Assembly (NCBI RefSeq): GCF_000485595.1
Contig: NW_014577230.1
Location: forward strand, 507,515 to 536,365
Source: Priapulus caudatus
Taxonomy: Eukaryota > Priapulida > Priapulimorpha > Priapulimorphida > Priapulidae
Length of the DNA: 28,851 bases
Direction of reading: 5' to 3'
The notes under the pieces were generated by a model. That model had not been told where the DNA came from. It was given only the letters and a program-made list of their open reading frames with translations, and made no database searches. This document shows, one piece after another, positions 20,301 to 27,250 of this stretch (within the stretch, counting starts at the first letter, position 1; every line of letters begins with the position of its first letter). A program made the position numbers and the translations under genes.

Positions 20301-20824
20301 CCGCACCCCTCATTCACCGCCACCCATGCCGTACGCTCTCGTAGTCGTACATCACTGCCACACGTCACCGCACCATGCGTACGTCTGTAGTCGTACATCA
20401 CTGCACACGTCACCGCACCATGCGTACGCTCTGTAGTCGTACATCACTGCACACGTCACCGCACCATGCGTACGCTCTGTACTCTACTCGTCGCCTCACT
20501 GTGCGTATGTCACACATCTACACGTCGCCTCACTGTGCATATGTCATATATCGACACGTTGCCTTGCAGGTGGCGGCGGACGAGGGCAAGGCGCTGGCGC
20601 AGCAGTGGGACTGCCCGTTCTACGAGACGTCGGCCGCGCTGCGTCACTTCGTCGATGACGTCTTCCACGCGCTCGTGCGCGAGATCCGCAAGCGGCGGCG
20701 CGCGGAGGTGCTCGCGCTCGAGCGCCGCAACAAGAAGAAGAACCGAGGCAAGCGCATCAAGGCCATGCTGACGGGCGTCTTCAAGAAGAGCGCCGACTCC
20801 GAGTCGGAGTCGTCTTCGAAGTGA
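8194..20824 (+). CDS. RIT1: RIT/Ric-type Ras-like small GTPase
   Basis: Five exons (8194-8350, 12064-12120, 12357-12430, 12712-12906, 20570-20824) encode 245 residues. G1 is GEGGVGKS (45-52). The G2/effector region is HDPTIEDAY (67-75), the form typical of RIT rather than Ras. G3 is DTAGQ (92-96) followed by [18 protein letters not shown]4 is NKYD (151-154) and G5 is ETSAA (180-184). The tail is strongly basic ([19 protein letters not shown]) and ends [11 protein letters not shown] without a CAAX box, as in RIT1/RIT2 and Drosophila Ric, which bind membranes through basic and hydrophobic residues. The family signals through MAPK and p38 in survival and differentiation. VSHSFL, DRHSYDE and [21 protein letters not shown] place it with Ric/RIT. 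Residues 10-30 form a Pro/Gly/Ser-rich extension. ATG 8194 is chosen because it has A at -3 and no upstream in-frame ATG is visible. The symbol follows the vertebrate orthologue; invertebrates usually have one Ric/RIT gene. Confidence 0.95.
8440..8545. repeat. ATT-rich microsatellite
   Basis: An imperfect (TTA/TAT)n tract in RIT intron 1, ending just before the telomere-like inverted-repeat element. Confidence 0.8.
8551..8726. mobile_element. Inverted-repeat element with telomere-like core
   Basis: Arms 8552-8589 and 8688-8725 are perfect 38-bp reverse complements (outer end CAAGGATAGAGAACATGGGT). The loop (8590-8687) is AT-rich and then contains degenerate telomere motifs (TTAGGGTTATGGTTAGGATTAGG, 8643-8665, and further TTAGG units). 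There is no coding capacity. It is probably a small MITE that captured or evolved a telomere-like core; no clear target duplication was found. Confidence 0.7.
9048..9095. repeat. TG/CG dinucleotide microsatellite
   Basis: An imperfect (TG)n tract with interspersed CG in RIT intron 1. A similar shorter tract is at 12198-12235. Confidence 0.8.
9265..9500. repeat. Crossed (pseudoknot-order) inverted repeats
   Basis: Segment A (9337-9356) and its perfect 20-bp reverse complement A' (9417-9436) interleave with segment B (9367-9405) and B' (9452-9490), which match at 38 of 39 positions. The order is A-B-A'-B', so the stems cross instead of nesting. B/B' complementarity continues outward on one side (GAGCATTTCTG versus AGAATGCT). 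A third weaker pair lies upstream (ATTTCATTTAAGGACAA near 9268; TTGTCCAAATGAAAT at 9316-9330). No open frame is involved. Confidence 0.8.
9847..10735. repeat. 146-bp tandem repeat array
   Basis: TAATTGAC recurs at 9847, 9993, 10139, 10285, 10428, 10529 and about 10678. The first periods are exactly 146 bp; one unit lacks about 45 bp. Each unit carries TGACCTTTACCTTGACCTTG, CCAGGTCACTG and AATTGACCTAGCG. The last unit is the most degenerate and adjoins a transposon. The array lies in RIT intron 1; open frames within it are repeat artefacts. Confidence 0.9.
10741..11173. mobile_element. Short non-autonomous DNA transposon
   Basis: The ends are CACTCTGCGAAATTA (left) and, reading inward from the right, CAGTCTGCACGAAAA. 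ACATGT flanks both sides (10735-10740 and 11174-11179). Internal GGGCCAGTG/GGGCCAATG motifs repeat near both ends. There is no transposase. The end sequences resemble hAT-like MITEs; the 6-bp duplication makes the family assignment tentative. Confidence 0.65.
11180..12063. other. RIT intron 1, 3' part
   Basis: AT-rich single-copy-looking intron. Short open frames on both strands (for example 11694-11918 minus) show no recognisable domain. A T-rich tract precedes the exon 2 acceptor. Confidence 0.6.
12064..12120 (+). CDS. RIT1: RIT exon 2, switch I
   Basis: A 57-bp exon with acceptor TTTGCAG and donor ATAG|GTGAGT. It encodes [19 protein letters not shown], including the effector-loop Thr70. 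Confidence 0.93.
12357..12430 (+). CDS. RIT1: RIT exon 3, switch II start
   Basis: The acceptor is TTCTTAG and the donor GGGCAG|GTAAAA. It encodes [14 protein letters not shown] and [11 protein letters not shown]; the last residue is the catalytic Gln of G3. Confidence 0.94.
12712..12906 (+). CDS. RIT1: RIT exon 4, switch II and G4
   Basis: The acceptor is GTGCGCAG and the donor CGTCAG|GTAATT; it is in phase 0 at both ends. It encodes [20 protein letters not shown] through [16 protein letters not shown]. The exon is clearly richer in GC than exons 2 and 3. Confidence 0.95.
12907..13599. other. RIT intron 4, 5' part
   Basis: Unique intron followed, from about 13420, by CACTGC-, CATATCA- and GCATGC-rich sequence that looks like decayed relatives of the downstream 46-bp satellite. 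No exon was recognised. Confidence 0.5.
13600..14268. mobile_element. Non-autonomous element with 12-bp terminal inverted repeats
   Basis: AGGGTTTCTTCT at 13601-13612 is perfectly complementary to AGAAGAAACCCT at 14256-14267. ACAACGGCGG-type motifs occur just inside both ends (13625, 14172, 14201, 14223). The interior has poly-G runs (13720-13735, 13916-13928) and no transposase. The overlapping open frames on both strands at 13568-14076 are low-complexity. The ends resemble hAT-type termini; the target duplication is unclear. Confidence 0.6.
14330..14705. repeat. Decayed satellite edge
   Basis: Recurrent TATCACTG, GCATATTACTGCGTATGCAT and GCACGCTCTCTG phrases mirror the TACATCACTG / TGCGTACGCTCTG parts of the homogeneous 46-bp unit downstream. 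The block resumes at 15829-15855 after two transposon insertions. It is read as the ancient diverged margin of the array. Confidence 0.6.
14706..15056. mobile_element. hAT-like MITE
   Basis: The left end CAGGGGTAGAAATTAAC and the right end GTTAATTTTGCACCCTG are imperfect inverted repeats of the CAGGG...AAATTAAC type common in animal hAT elements. TACGTA flanks both sides (14700-14705, 15057-15062). The interior repeats GGAGTCC/GGACTCC motifs. There is no transposase; 351 bp. Confidence 0.75.
15066..15820. mobile_element. Long-palindrome foldback transposon
   Basis: Arms 15066-15385 and 15502-15820 are inverted copies of about 320 bp, roughly 95% identical by eye, around a 116-bp loop. The outer ends read CAGGAGTAGATAATAGGG. 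A perfect 8-bp duplication ACGTATAT flanks it (15058-15065, 15821-15828), which supports a bona fide insertion. An antisense frame of 156 codons runs through one arm and the loop into the other arm; a related frame is read from the opposite arm. This is expected from a palindrome and is not evidence of a gene. 8-bp duplications suit hAT or P superfamilies; the family was not resolved. Confidence 0.88.
15855..19638. repeat. 46-bp satellite array, block 1
   Basis: The unit can be written TACATCACTGCACACATCAC + CGCACCATGCGTACGCTCTG + TAGTCG (46 bp). About 80 copies fill the middle of RIT intron 4. Units at 16500-17150 are nearly identical; from about 17450 onward single-base insertions and deletions are frequent. 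Three positions vary recurrently (CACGT/CACAT, ACGCG/ATGCG, TCGTA/TCATA). 46 is not a multiple of three, so the many His/Thr/Ser-rich frames here are artefacts. Confidence 0.95.
19647..20045. mobile_element. hAT-like MITE inserted in the satellite
   Basis: The left end TAGTGATGTCACGAT and the right end (reading inward) TAGTGTTGTCAATTC are imperfect terminal inverted repeats of the TAGNG type seen in hAT elements. The right flank is GTCGTACA (20046-20053) and the left flank is TTCGTACT/TCGTACTT. Both derive from GTCGTACA, a fixed part of the 46-bp unit, so the 8-bp duplication comes from the satellite itself. 399 bp, non-coding. Confidence 0.8.
20046..20480. repeat. 46-bp satellite array, block 2
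   Basis: About nine further copies resume in the same orientation after the MITE. The last three (from about 20345) are clean. They are followed by two ~35-bp CGCCTCACTGTGC(G/A)TATGTCA repeats (20490-20555) and then the exon 5 acceptor. Confidence 0.93.
20570..20824 (+). CDS. RIT1: RIT exon 5, G5 and basic tail
   Basis: The acceptor is CCTTGCAG; the stop is TGA at 20822-20824. It encodes [40 protein letters not shown], the basic tail, and [11 protein letters not shown]. It is very GC-rich, with mostly G or C at third codon positions. The exon starts 90 bp beyond the last recognisable satellite unit. Confidence 0.95.
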   Translation: MAADEGKALAQQWDCPFYETSAALRHFVDDVFHALVREIRKRRRAEVLALERRNKKKNRGKRIKAMLTGVFKKSADSESESSSK

Positions 20825-21076
20825 GCTGCGGCGACAACGACGATGACAACTGTGACTACGGCGATGATGGCGGCAACGATGGTGGTGATGATGGTGACAA
20901 CGGCAGCAGTGACGGCAACGACTGCTGCAGTGACGACGGTAACGATGATGGTGAAGACAGTGACGATGGTGACAACGGCGATGACAGCGGCAGTGACGGC
21001 AACGGCGGCTGCAATGACGATGACAACGATGGTGACGACAGTGACGAGGGTGACAACGACGATGACGGCGATGTTT
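20825..21076. repeat. Triplet-periodic GAY/GGY/AAC repeat in RIT 3' UTR
   Basis: Immediately after the RIT stop comes about 250 bp of imperfect trinucleotides (GAC, GAT, GGC, AAC, AGT). All frames on both strands stay open because of the periodicity: Asp/Gly/Asn-rich in one sense frame, Thr/Met/Val-rich in another, Val/Ser-rich antisense. It is best read as a 3' UTR microsatellite-like tract. Confidence 0.75.
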
Positions 21077-23830
21077 TCAAGCGGCAGCGGCGTCACGCTG
21101 CCCTGCCGACGACTGTCCCGTCAATCACCTTCCGTCGTAAAGATAAGTTAACGAGTTGTCAACCCGCTTGTGTTCGGCAATCGCAGCCCTGTCCTTCCGT
21201 CGCTGTGATTGCAAGACGGCGGCATCGCTTCAGCGCGCTCGTACCTAAATCTGTCCTAATTTTTGGTCGCGTGGCGTTTCGCGGGGCCGTTTCGTATGCA
21301 AGTTAGGAGGTAGTTAGGATCACAGTTTGAGCGTAATTAAGGCGCGTCACTAATTGCATCCGAGATGCAACTCAGCGAACAAATCACGGCGAGTAGCAGC
21401 AACAAATTAGCAAGACTAAGGCAGCGAGCCACCGACGACGTGTGCTTCGTGAATTTATGTAAATTGACCTTTCAGCATACATGCAATTTAGCAGTAACCA
21501 TGGCAACACTTCTTTCAACTTGAAGGCGAGGTATGCAAGAAGAGGTGGCTATGGCTCGTTATAGTCAGTGTGCACGGATGGCACACATAAGGTGTCCCCA
21601 CTCACCTGACCCATAGTATAGGCAAATCCGAACGGCTTAGGCTTTAAAAACAGTGCACCACTTCAGCAGTGCACGTTGGGTGCATGAGATATACAAACAA
21701 CGTCGCTTCTGACCTTTTGTCTGTCTGTAGTGGCGACGCGGCCATTGTTTTTGTTGACGGTGCTTGTGTCTAGCTGGTTCTAGAATGCACCACAAGTGTG
21801 TAGTAAATCACACAGCGTGTGAACCAGGCTTACTCCATCTTGTTCACTAGCGTTCGCTGTGGTCGTGTTTAATTAAGCAGCCCATCGACACCATTAGTGA
21901 ATGAACAGCATCAACAAATCTCTGTGGCCCTTTAAAGATGATAATCGGAGCAAATCGGCAGTTTTGCTTGATGCTCCATTTTGGATTCGGACCAAATAGG
22001 TAACCGAGCAGCTGTTAGAATTATTCACGTCAGACGGATTGTAATAGTGAAGTGCAGGCAGTCCATATATGATAACGTATACAGTGTGTCCTGCATCCGT
22101 GTGAGTGACCCACGGTAAGTATTACTCGATAGTCACACGTGTGGCACTGATCACTGAGTGAGACTGATGGACGGACACCTTGTCACCCACGAGCGACATC
22201 ACGTATAGTGTGAATGTGTGCACACAGAGCACCGAGGCTAATGTGAAATAGATTACAACACGAGTATCTTTCACTTCTCACATTCCGTCATGCGAGAAAC
22301 TCGAAAATGTCAAGATGGAACGTATCCAGCGCGGCGTGAAGTCGGCATGACGAGCTAAAAGGGTTTAGGTGTCTACTTACCTTTGTCGCAAAGCGATTAA
22401 GAAGATGATTGTGCTTGGTGAGTGCCTCAGATTCTGCCTGTGCGTTCTCGTGAAAGAGCCATGGTTATGTGATTAGCAGGCAATACCGGGGACTATAAAA
22501 GCCTTGTCGACTGTCTAAAGCTAGTAAGGTTCATGTGCATTGAGCAAAGTAATCCTGGTCTTCCGAGTTAAAAAAAATACTAGCACGCAATGAATTCACA
22601 GCGTGCTTACAGCGCGTAAAATATAATGGTGAATGTCATGGACACGTGATTAGCTGGTAATGCATGAATGAAAGGCATGCTGGTCACGTTATAAGCATAC
22701 GACATCGCTATAAGCAATCAACAGGGGTGGTGGGTCGAATACCCGACGTGGTCAACAGGTAAATATAGACCGCGCCGTTAATCAGTTAACACAGGCAGCC
22801 AGGGTCTATCGCTGTAGTCAACTGCTGAGCAGGCGCCTCCACCGTATACTGTCGAGTGATGTACAGAATAGCTGAAGACATTATTGAGCAGTCGACATAA
22901 ACTCGTGGGGTTTCGCATGCGAGAAATTCTTTGTGTGTATGTGTGTGTTTCAGAGAAGGCTATTGAGTATTGATTCTCCGTTCACACTTTAAACGTATGC
23001 ATGAGCGCAGCATAGGTCAAAGTGTGTCCAACATCATTACACGTGTTGGCGTGTTAGATGCGTTTTATAGTAAAAAGGCCTCGCTGTAGAGGGAATTTCA
23101 TGTGAAAGCGAGAAATCCGATAAAAGGAGTATTAACGGAAATTTGCTTCTAGAATTTTGCGTTGATGCCTATTTTCACGCCTGACTACAAGTGTTTGCTG
23201 TTGCGGCAATGTGAGAAATAGGAGATTAAATAAAAAAAAAAGCAAGAAAAATCCCGAGTCATTGTTGTTAAATATTAGCACTGTACAGGCGTATTGATAT
23301 AATTTTGTGATGATATAAGCAAATGCACGTAAACTGAACGAGACTGTTGATATTATTATGCTGTTATAATATATTATATGTATTATATCTGTACGTACAT
23401 GAGTAGGTGCGTTGTGTTTAGTTTTCGTGCATTACAGTATCGAAGTTAACGTTGATAGGTTGCATCGAACGTTGTTCGCTCGCTTATTGTTTGCGGGCAA
23501 GTTGTTGTCGAAGAGGTGATGCGCGTGATAGAACTGATGATTAAGAGGAGGACAGGTGTTGTTAATGCTAAATCGGTTTAGTTGGCAGTCGCTTGGCATC
23601 GGCTTGGGTCGCAGTAGGGTTTATTCTAAACGAGAAAGTTTGTGGTTGTGTGAATTCTAACATGGCCATGGTATGCCATACATGTTTATGTGGCAGTGTA
23701 ATAGCTATATATTATATTTAGGTATCGGCCTACTCAGTTCTCAAATATCTGTGTCAGGAATTAACTTCACAACTTGTGAAACTAGTATAGCATCGCAGTC
23801 CTGTGATGTAAAGTCTATGAAACCGTGCGC
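21077..23830. other. RIT 3' UTR and downstream DNA, no gene recognised
   Basis: No open frame with domain similarity was found over 2.7 kb. A canonical AATAAA lies at 23229-23234 and a (TG)n stretch near 22930-22950. An AT-rich near-palindrome sits at 23345-23390. The RIT transcript end cannot be placed; a very long 3' UTR to 23.2 kb is possible but unsupported. Confidence 0.5.
23229..23234 (+). terminator. Candidate polyadenylation signal
   Basis: AATAAA followed by an A run. It is 2.4 kb from the RIT stop, so its use by RIT is speculative. Confidence 0.25.
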
Positions 23831-23834
23831 CGAC

Positions 23835-24665
23835 GCTGACAACAGCGATGGTAATAACGAGCGTGATCGTTCACTTGCTTCCCGTGCAGGCGATGGTATT
23901 AAGCGAGCGTGATGCGTTACTCTGTCTCGACGTGTAGCGATGGTAATGAACGAGCGTGATCGTTGAATCTCCCGTGTAGCGATGGTATTAACTGAGCCGT
24001 GATTCGTTACTCTCGTGACCGTGTAGCGATGGTAATAACGAGCGTGATCGTTACTTCTCCCCGTGGCAGCGAATGTAATGAATCGAGCGTGATCGTTACT
24101 CATGCCCGTGTTAGCGATGGTATACGAGCGTGATCGTTTACTGCCTCTGACGTGTAAGCGATGTAATAACGAGCGTGATGTTACTCCTCTCGTGTAGGGC
24201 GATGTACTAACGAGCGAGTGATCGTTTACTGCTCACACCGTGTAGCGATGGTAAACGAGCGTGATAGTTACTCTCCCGTGTAGCGATGGTAAAACGAGCC
24301 GTGATCGTTACTCTCCGTAAACCGTGTCGTCGATGTAATAAACGAGCGTGCTGCGTTACTCATCTCACCGTGCAGCGATGTATTTAACGAGCGTGATCGT
24401 TAACTCTCGCGTGTTACGATGGTATTAACGAGCATGATCGTTACTTCTGCCGTGTAGGCAGAATGGTAATAACGAGCGTGATCGTGTACTCTCTCGTGTA
24501 GGCGATGGTATTAACGGAGTCATGATGCGTTACCTCTCTCCGTGTAGCGAGGTAATTAACGAGCGTGATGCGTTAGCTCCTCCACCGTGTAGCGATGGAT
24601 TAACGAGGCAGTGATCGTTAGCTGCTCCCGGTGCAGGCGATGGTAATTAACGAGCGTGATCGTTA
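23835..24665. repeat. ~39-bp minisatellite with internal hairpin
   Basis: About 21 copies of GCGATGGTAATAACGAGCGT + GATCGTTACTCTCCCGTGTA with frequent single-base indels. Each unit contains TAACGA-GCGTGA-TCGTTA, a 6-bp stem with a 6-nt loop. The period is irregular (37-42 bp), apparently because of the indels. It is not coding. Confidence 0.9.
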
Positions 24666-24884
24666 TTCTATGGGCCATCGCATGCAGGCATGGCGGGACG
24701 CAGGGATGCAGGGAGGGATGCTGCGCTGTATAACTGTAGAACTGAAGCAACAGGATAAACTGCGTAGATTCACTTCGCCTGACGGGAAGGCGCCCGTCAA
24801 AATCTAATCGGCTCTGCCCGATGCATTGATCACGGCTCGAATGGCCGGCGTAATGCGTGTAGTGTTGTCGCGCGCGGTAAGCAC

Positions 24885-25885
24885 CAGCGAGCAGCACCAG
24901 AAGGGCAGGAGCAGGATGCGCAGCAGTAGCTGGCAACAGGCAGCAAGGCGAACAACAGCAGCATCAGCGAGGGCAGGTAGGAGGTTGCAGCAGGCAGCAA
25001 CAGGGAGGAGGAGCAGCAGCAAGCAGCGGTAGGAGCAGCAGCACAGCAGCAGCAGGGCAGGAGCAGCAGCAGCAGCAGCAGCAGCAGAAGGGGCTAGGAG
25101 CAGCAGCACATGCAGCAGCAACAACAGCACAAGCAACGGCGCGCAGCAGCAGTAGAAGCAGGGAGTAGGGCACGAGTAGCAGACAGGCAACAGTAGGCAG
25201 CAGCAACAGGAGGCAGCAGCAGTAAGCAGGGCGGGGGACAGGGCAGGAGCAAGCAGCAGTAGAAGCAGGGAGTTAGGGCACGAGTAAGCCAGCAGCAACA
25301 GGGAGCAATCAGCGGCAGGAGCAACAGCAGTAGCAACAGGGAGCAGGGCAGGACGGCAGGGCAGCAGCAGGGCAGCAGCAAGCAGCAGAGGAGGGAGGAG
25401 GAGCAGCGGCAGCAGCAGCAAGCAGCAAACAGCAGGGGCAGCAGGCAGCAGCAGGAGGAGGAGGAGCAGCGCAGCAGGCAGCAGCAGCAACAGCAGGGCA
25501 AGCAGCAGCAGCAGCAGCAGGCAGCAGCAGCAGCAAGCAGGGCAGCAGGCAAGCAGTCAGGTAGGAGGTAGGACCAGCGGCAGCATGCAGCAGCAGCAAC
25601 AGCAGGGCAGCAGCAGCAGCAGCAGCAGCAGCAGCCAGCAGCAGAGGAGGAGGAGCAGCGCAGCAGGCAGCCAGCAGCAACGCAGGGCAGCAGCAGCAGC
25701 AGCAGCAGCACAGGAGGAGCAAGGCAGCAGCAGCAGGCAGCAACATGCGGCAGCAGCAGCAGGGGCAGGCATGACAAGCAGGGCCAGCAGCAGCAGGGAG
25801 ACAGCAGCAGCAGCAGCAGCAGCAAGGGCAGGCAACGACAGCAGCAGGCAAGCAGGGCAAGCAGCAGGCAGCAAGGCAAGGAGGA
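24885..25885. repeat. CAG-rich low-complexity tract, about 1 kb
   Basis: The + strand consists almost only of CAG, GCAGG and CAA words and has very few T bases. Long antisense frames (24804-26076) are Leu/Cys/Ala/Pro homopolymer-like translations of CTG/TGC repeats, and the sense frame is Gln/Ser/Ala. Nothing indicates a gene, although antisense CUG-type transcripts are formally possible. Confidence 0.9.
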
Positions 25886-26753
25886 GAGCGGCGCCGAGTT
25901 GCCGAGCAACTGAGAATTGCGAGATGTTCAGTTGGAAGGCGATTCGTCGTGTTTAAGTATCGAGGAGCGGTTTTAATTCCAGGGAAGACGCTGATGGCTG
26001 GAAAGGCGACTACGTAGCTAGACAAGTACCGAATATAGTTTAGCCCGTGTTTGTACCATACTGTTTCTTCCGTCATAGTGATGGCCGAGTGTGTTTACAA
26101 TGACATTTATGTATGCGTTGCCCGTATGTTACACGTTGTGGCGTACGCGCGAGTGCGTGCGTGCGATGTGTGCATTCTGCGTGTTGTCGCGTGGTTGTCG
26201 AACGCCGAACGCGCTGTTCTGTGCAGAAAATGAATAGATGGAGACGGGGCCAATACTGACGAGCGCGAAACACGAGACTCGCTGTGGAGTGAGAGCTCGT
26301 GCGTTGCTGTTTAAGACCGTGTGATTCTAAGGCCAAATATCTTGGGAGAAGTGAGATAAGGAATCACGTAAAGCAGTGCCGCTCGCCGTCACGCGTAGTC
26401 ACAGCGACAGTGAAACGAGAGCGCATGTTCACCTAGCCTTTACTGAGCAGGTGGCGGTGTCTGCTGGCCATCGCTTTAGCATGCGCCGTTTGTTGCCTCG
26501 GAGGCATTACATGACGTGTAATTCCAGTCACCAATCGGGCTGTCTAATACATGATGGTGAGCTTGAGTTAGGTAAATCGCTTAGTGTAGAAGATTGGGTC
26601 GTGCGATAGATTGTTGTCCTATTGACTACATGCATCGCATGCTGCGCCATTTTGCGTCAGCAGACGTGACATTTCGATGGTTTCGCGTTGATATTAAGCG
26701 TAGGCCTGAACCGTAGTATTTGACGCTCGCCGCGAAACTGGAACGATCCAAGT
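25886..26753. other. Non-coding DNA, no gene recognised
   Basis: TG/CG-rich sequence around 26115-26200 (GCGTGCGTGCG-type words). Open frames are short and overlap on both strands without domain similarity. Confidence 0.55.
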
Positions 26754-26889
26754 GCGCATGCGCGCAGAGCTGCCCCCACCCCGGCGCCCCTCTTGTTTTG
26801 CGGCAAGGGCGGCACACAGCGCATGCGCAGTAGTTCATCCTCGCACTGCCCATCCGAAAACGGTCGCAATAAACAAACATGGCGGACTT
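26754..26889 (+). promoter_or_regulatory. CpG-rich promoter-like block with two NRF1 sites and a YY1-like site
   Basis: Two perfect palindromic GCGCATGCGC motifs (26754-26763 and 26819-26828) flank GC-box-like GGGCGG near 26807. AAACATGGCGGAC at 26875-26887 resembles a YY1 site. NRF1 (P3A2/Ewg in invertebrates) and YY1 sites are typical of TATA-less promoters. The ATG inside the YY1-like site opens a 12-codon frame (MADFPVHLMRNN, stop at 26915-26917). Direction is uncertain; the candidate gene at 27026 favours the + strand. Confidence 0.5.
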
Positions 26890-27025
26890 CCCGGTCCACC
26901 TGATGCGAAACAATTGATTGAAATAAAAAAAATTTTTGCAATATTAGTAAATTAGTAAGACTGTTATGTGGCAATATAGGTTATGTGTGTCAGAAGTTAC
27001 AAGGCGAAAAAAAAGAAAAAAAAGC

Positions 27026-27250
27026 ATGGCTACTATTTCCTCGGCCAGTTGCAAGAACAGAAGTTCAAACAGAAAAGGAACAGGTAGCAAAACGAAAAAA
27101 GCAATGCCTACAAAAGCGTCCAAATCTACGAGCGTCCAATACTACGGTACAGGCTACGTGCCACGCACTTTTAACTTAGACGCGCTTCGTTCGCGGAAAA
27201 AATGGCGCGCGGTCACACAGCTAGCTGCACTTTGTCGGTTAATTTTGTAA
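27026..27250 (+). CDS. Candidate 74-residue basic protein, unknown
   Basis: The ATG is in strong context (AGCATGG) about 150 bp downstream of the NRF1/YY1-like block. The first 45 residues are Lys/Ser/Thr-rich (KNRSSNRKGTGSKTKKAMP). They are followed by YYGTGYVPRTFNLDAL and a C-terminal RKKWRAVTQLAALCRLIL. The last segment looks like the basic amphipathic calmodulin-binding helices of MLCK/DAPK-type kinases, but no kinase domain is present. It could instead be one exon of a larger gene (a weak donor ACAG|GTAGCA lies near 27085) or a chance frame. Confidence 0.3.
   Translation: MATISSASCKNRSSNRKGTGSKTKKAMPTKASKSTSVQYYGTGYVPRTFNLDALRSRKKWRAVTQLAALCRLIL

Noticed and set aside
15855-20480. Many His/Thr/Ser/Tyr-rich open frames over the 46-bp array on both strands
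   Set aside because: The unit length is not a multiple of three, frames rotate between units and indels break them; they reflect absence of stops in the unit.
20644-21096. Antisense Val/Ala/Thr-rich membrane-like frame over RIT exon 5 and the 3' tract
   Set aside because: Triplet periodicity keeps all frames open; hydrophobicity is the complement of GAY/GGY codons.
23835-24665. CRISPR-like regular repeats
   Set aside because: Eukaryotic context, contiguous tandem units with no unique spacers, and no cas genes.
24804-26076. Long antisense Leu/Cys/Ala/Pro-rich frames up to 271 codons
   Set aside because: They are translations of CTG/TGC low-complexity repeat in three overlapping frames, with no domain and no flanking gene structure.
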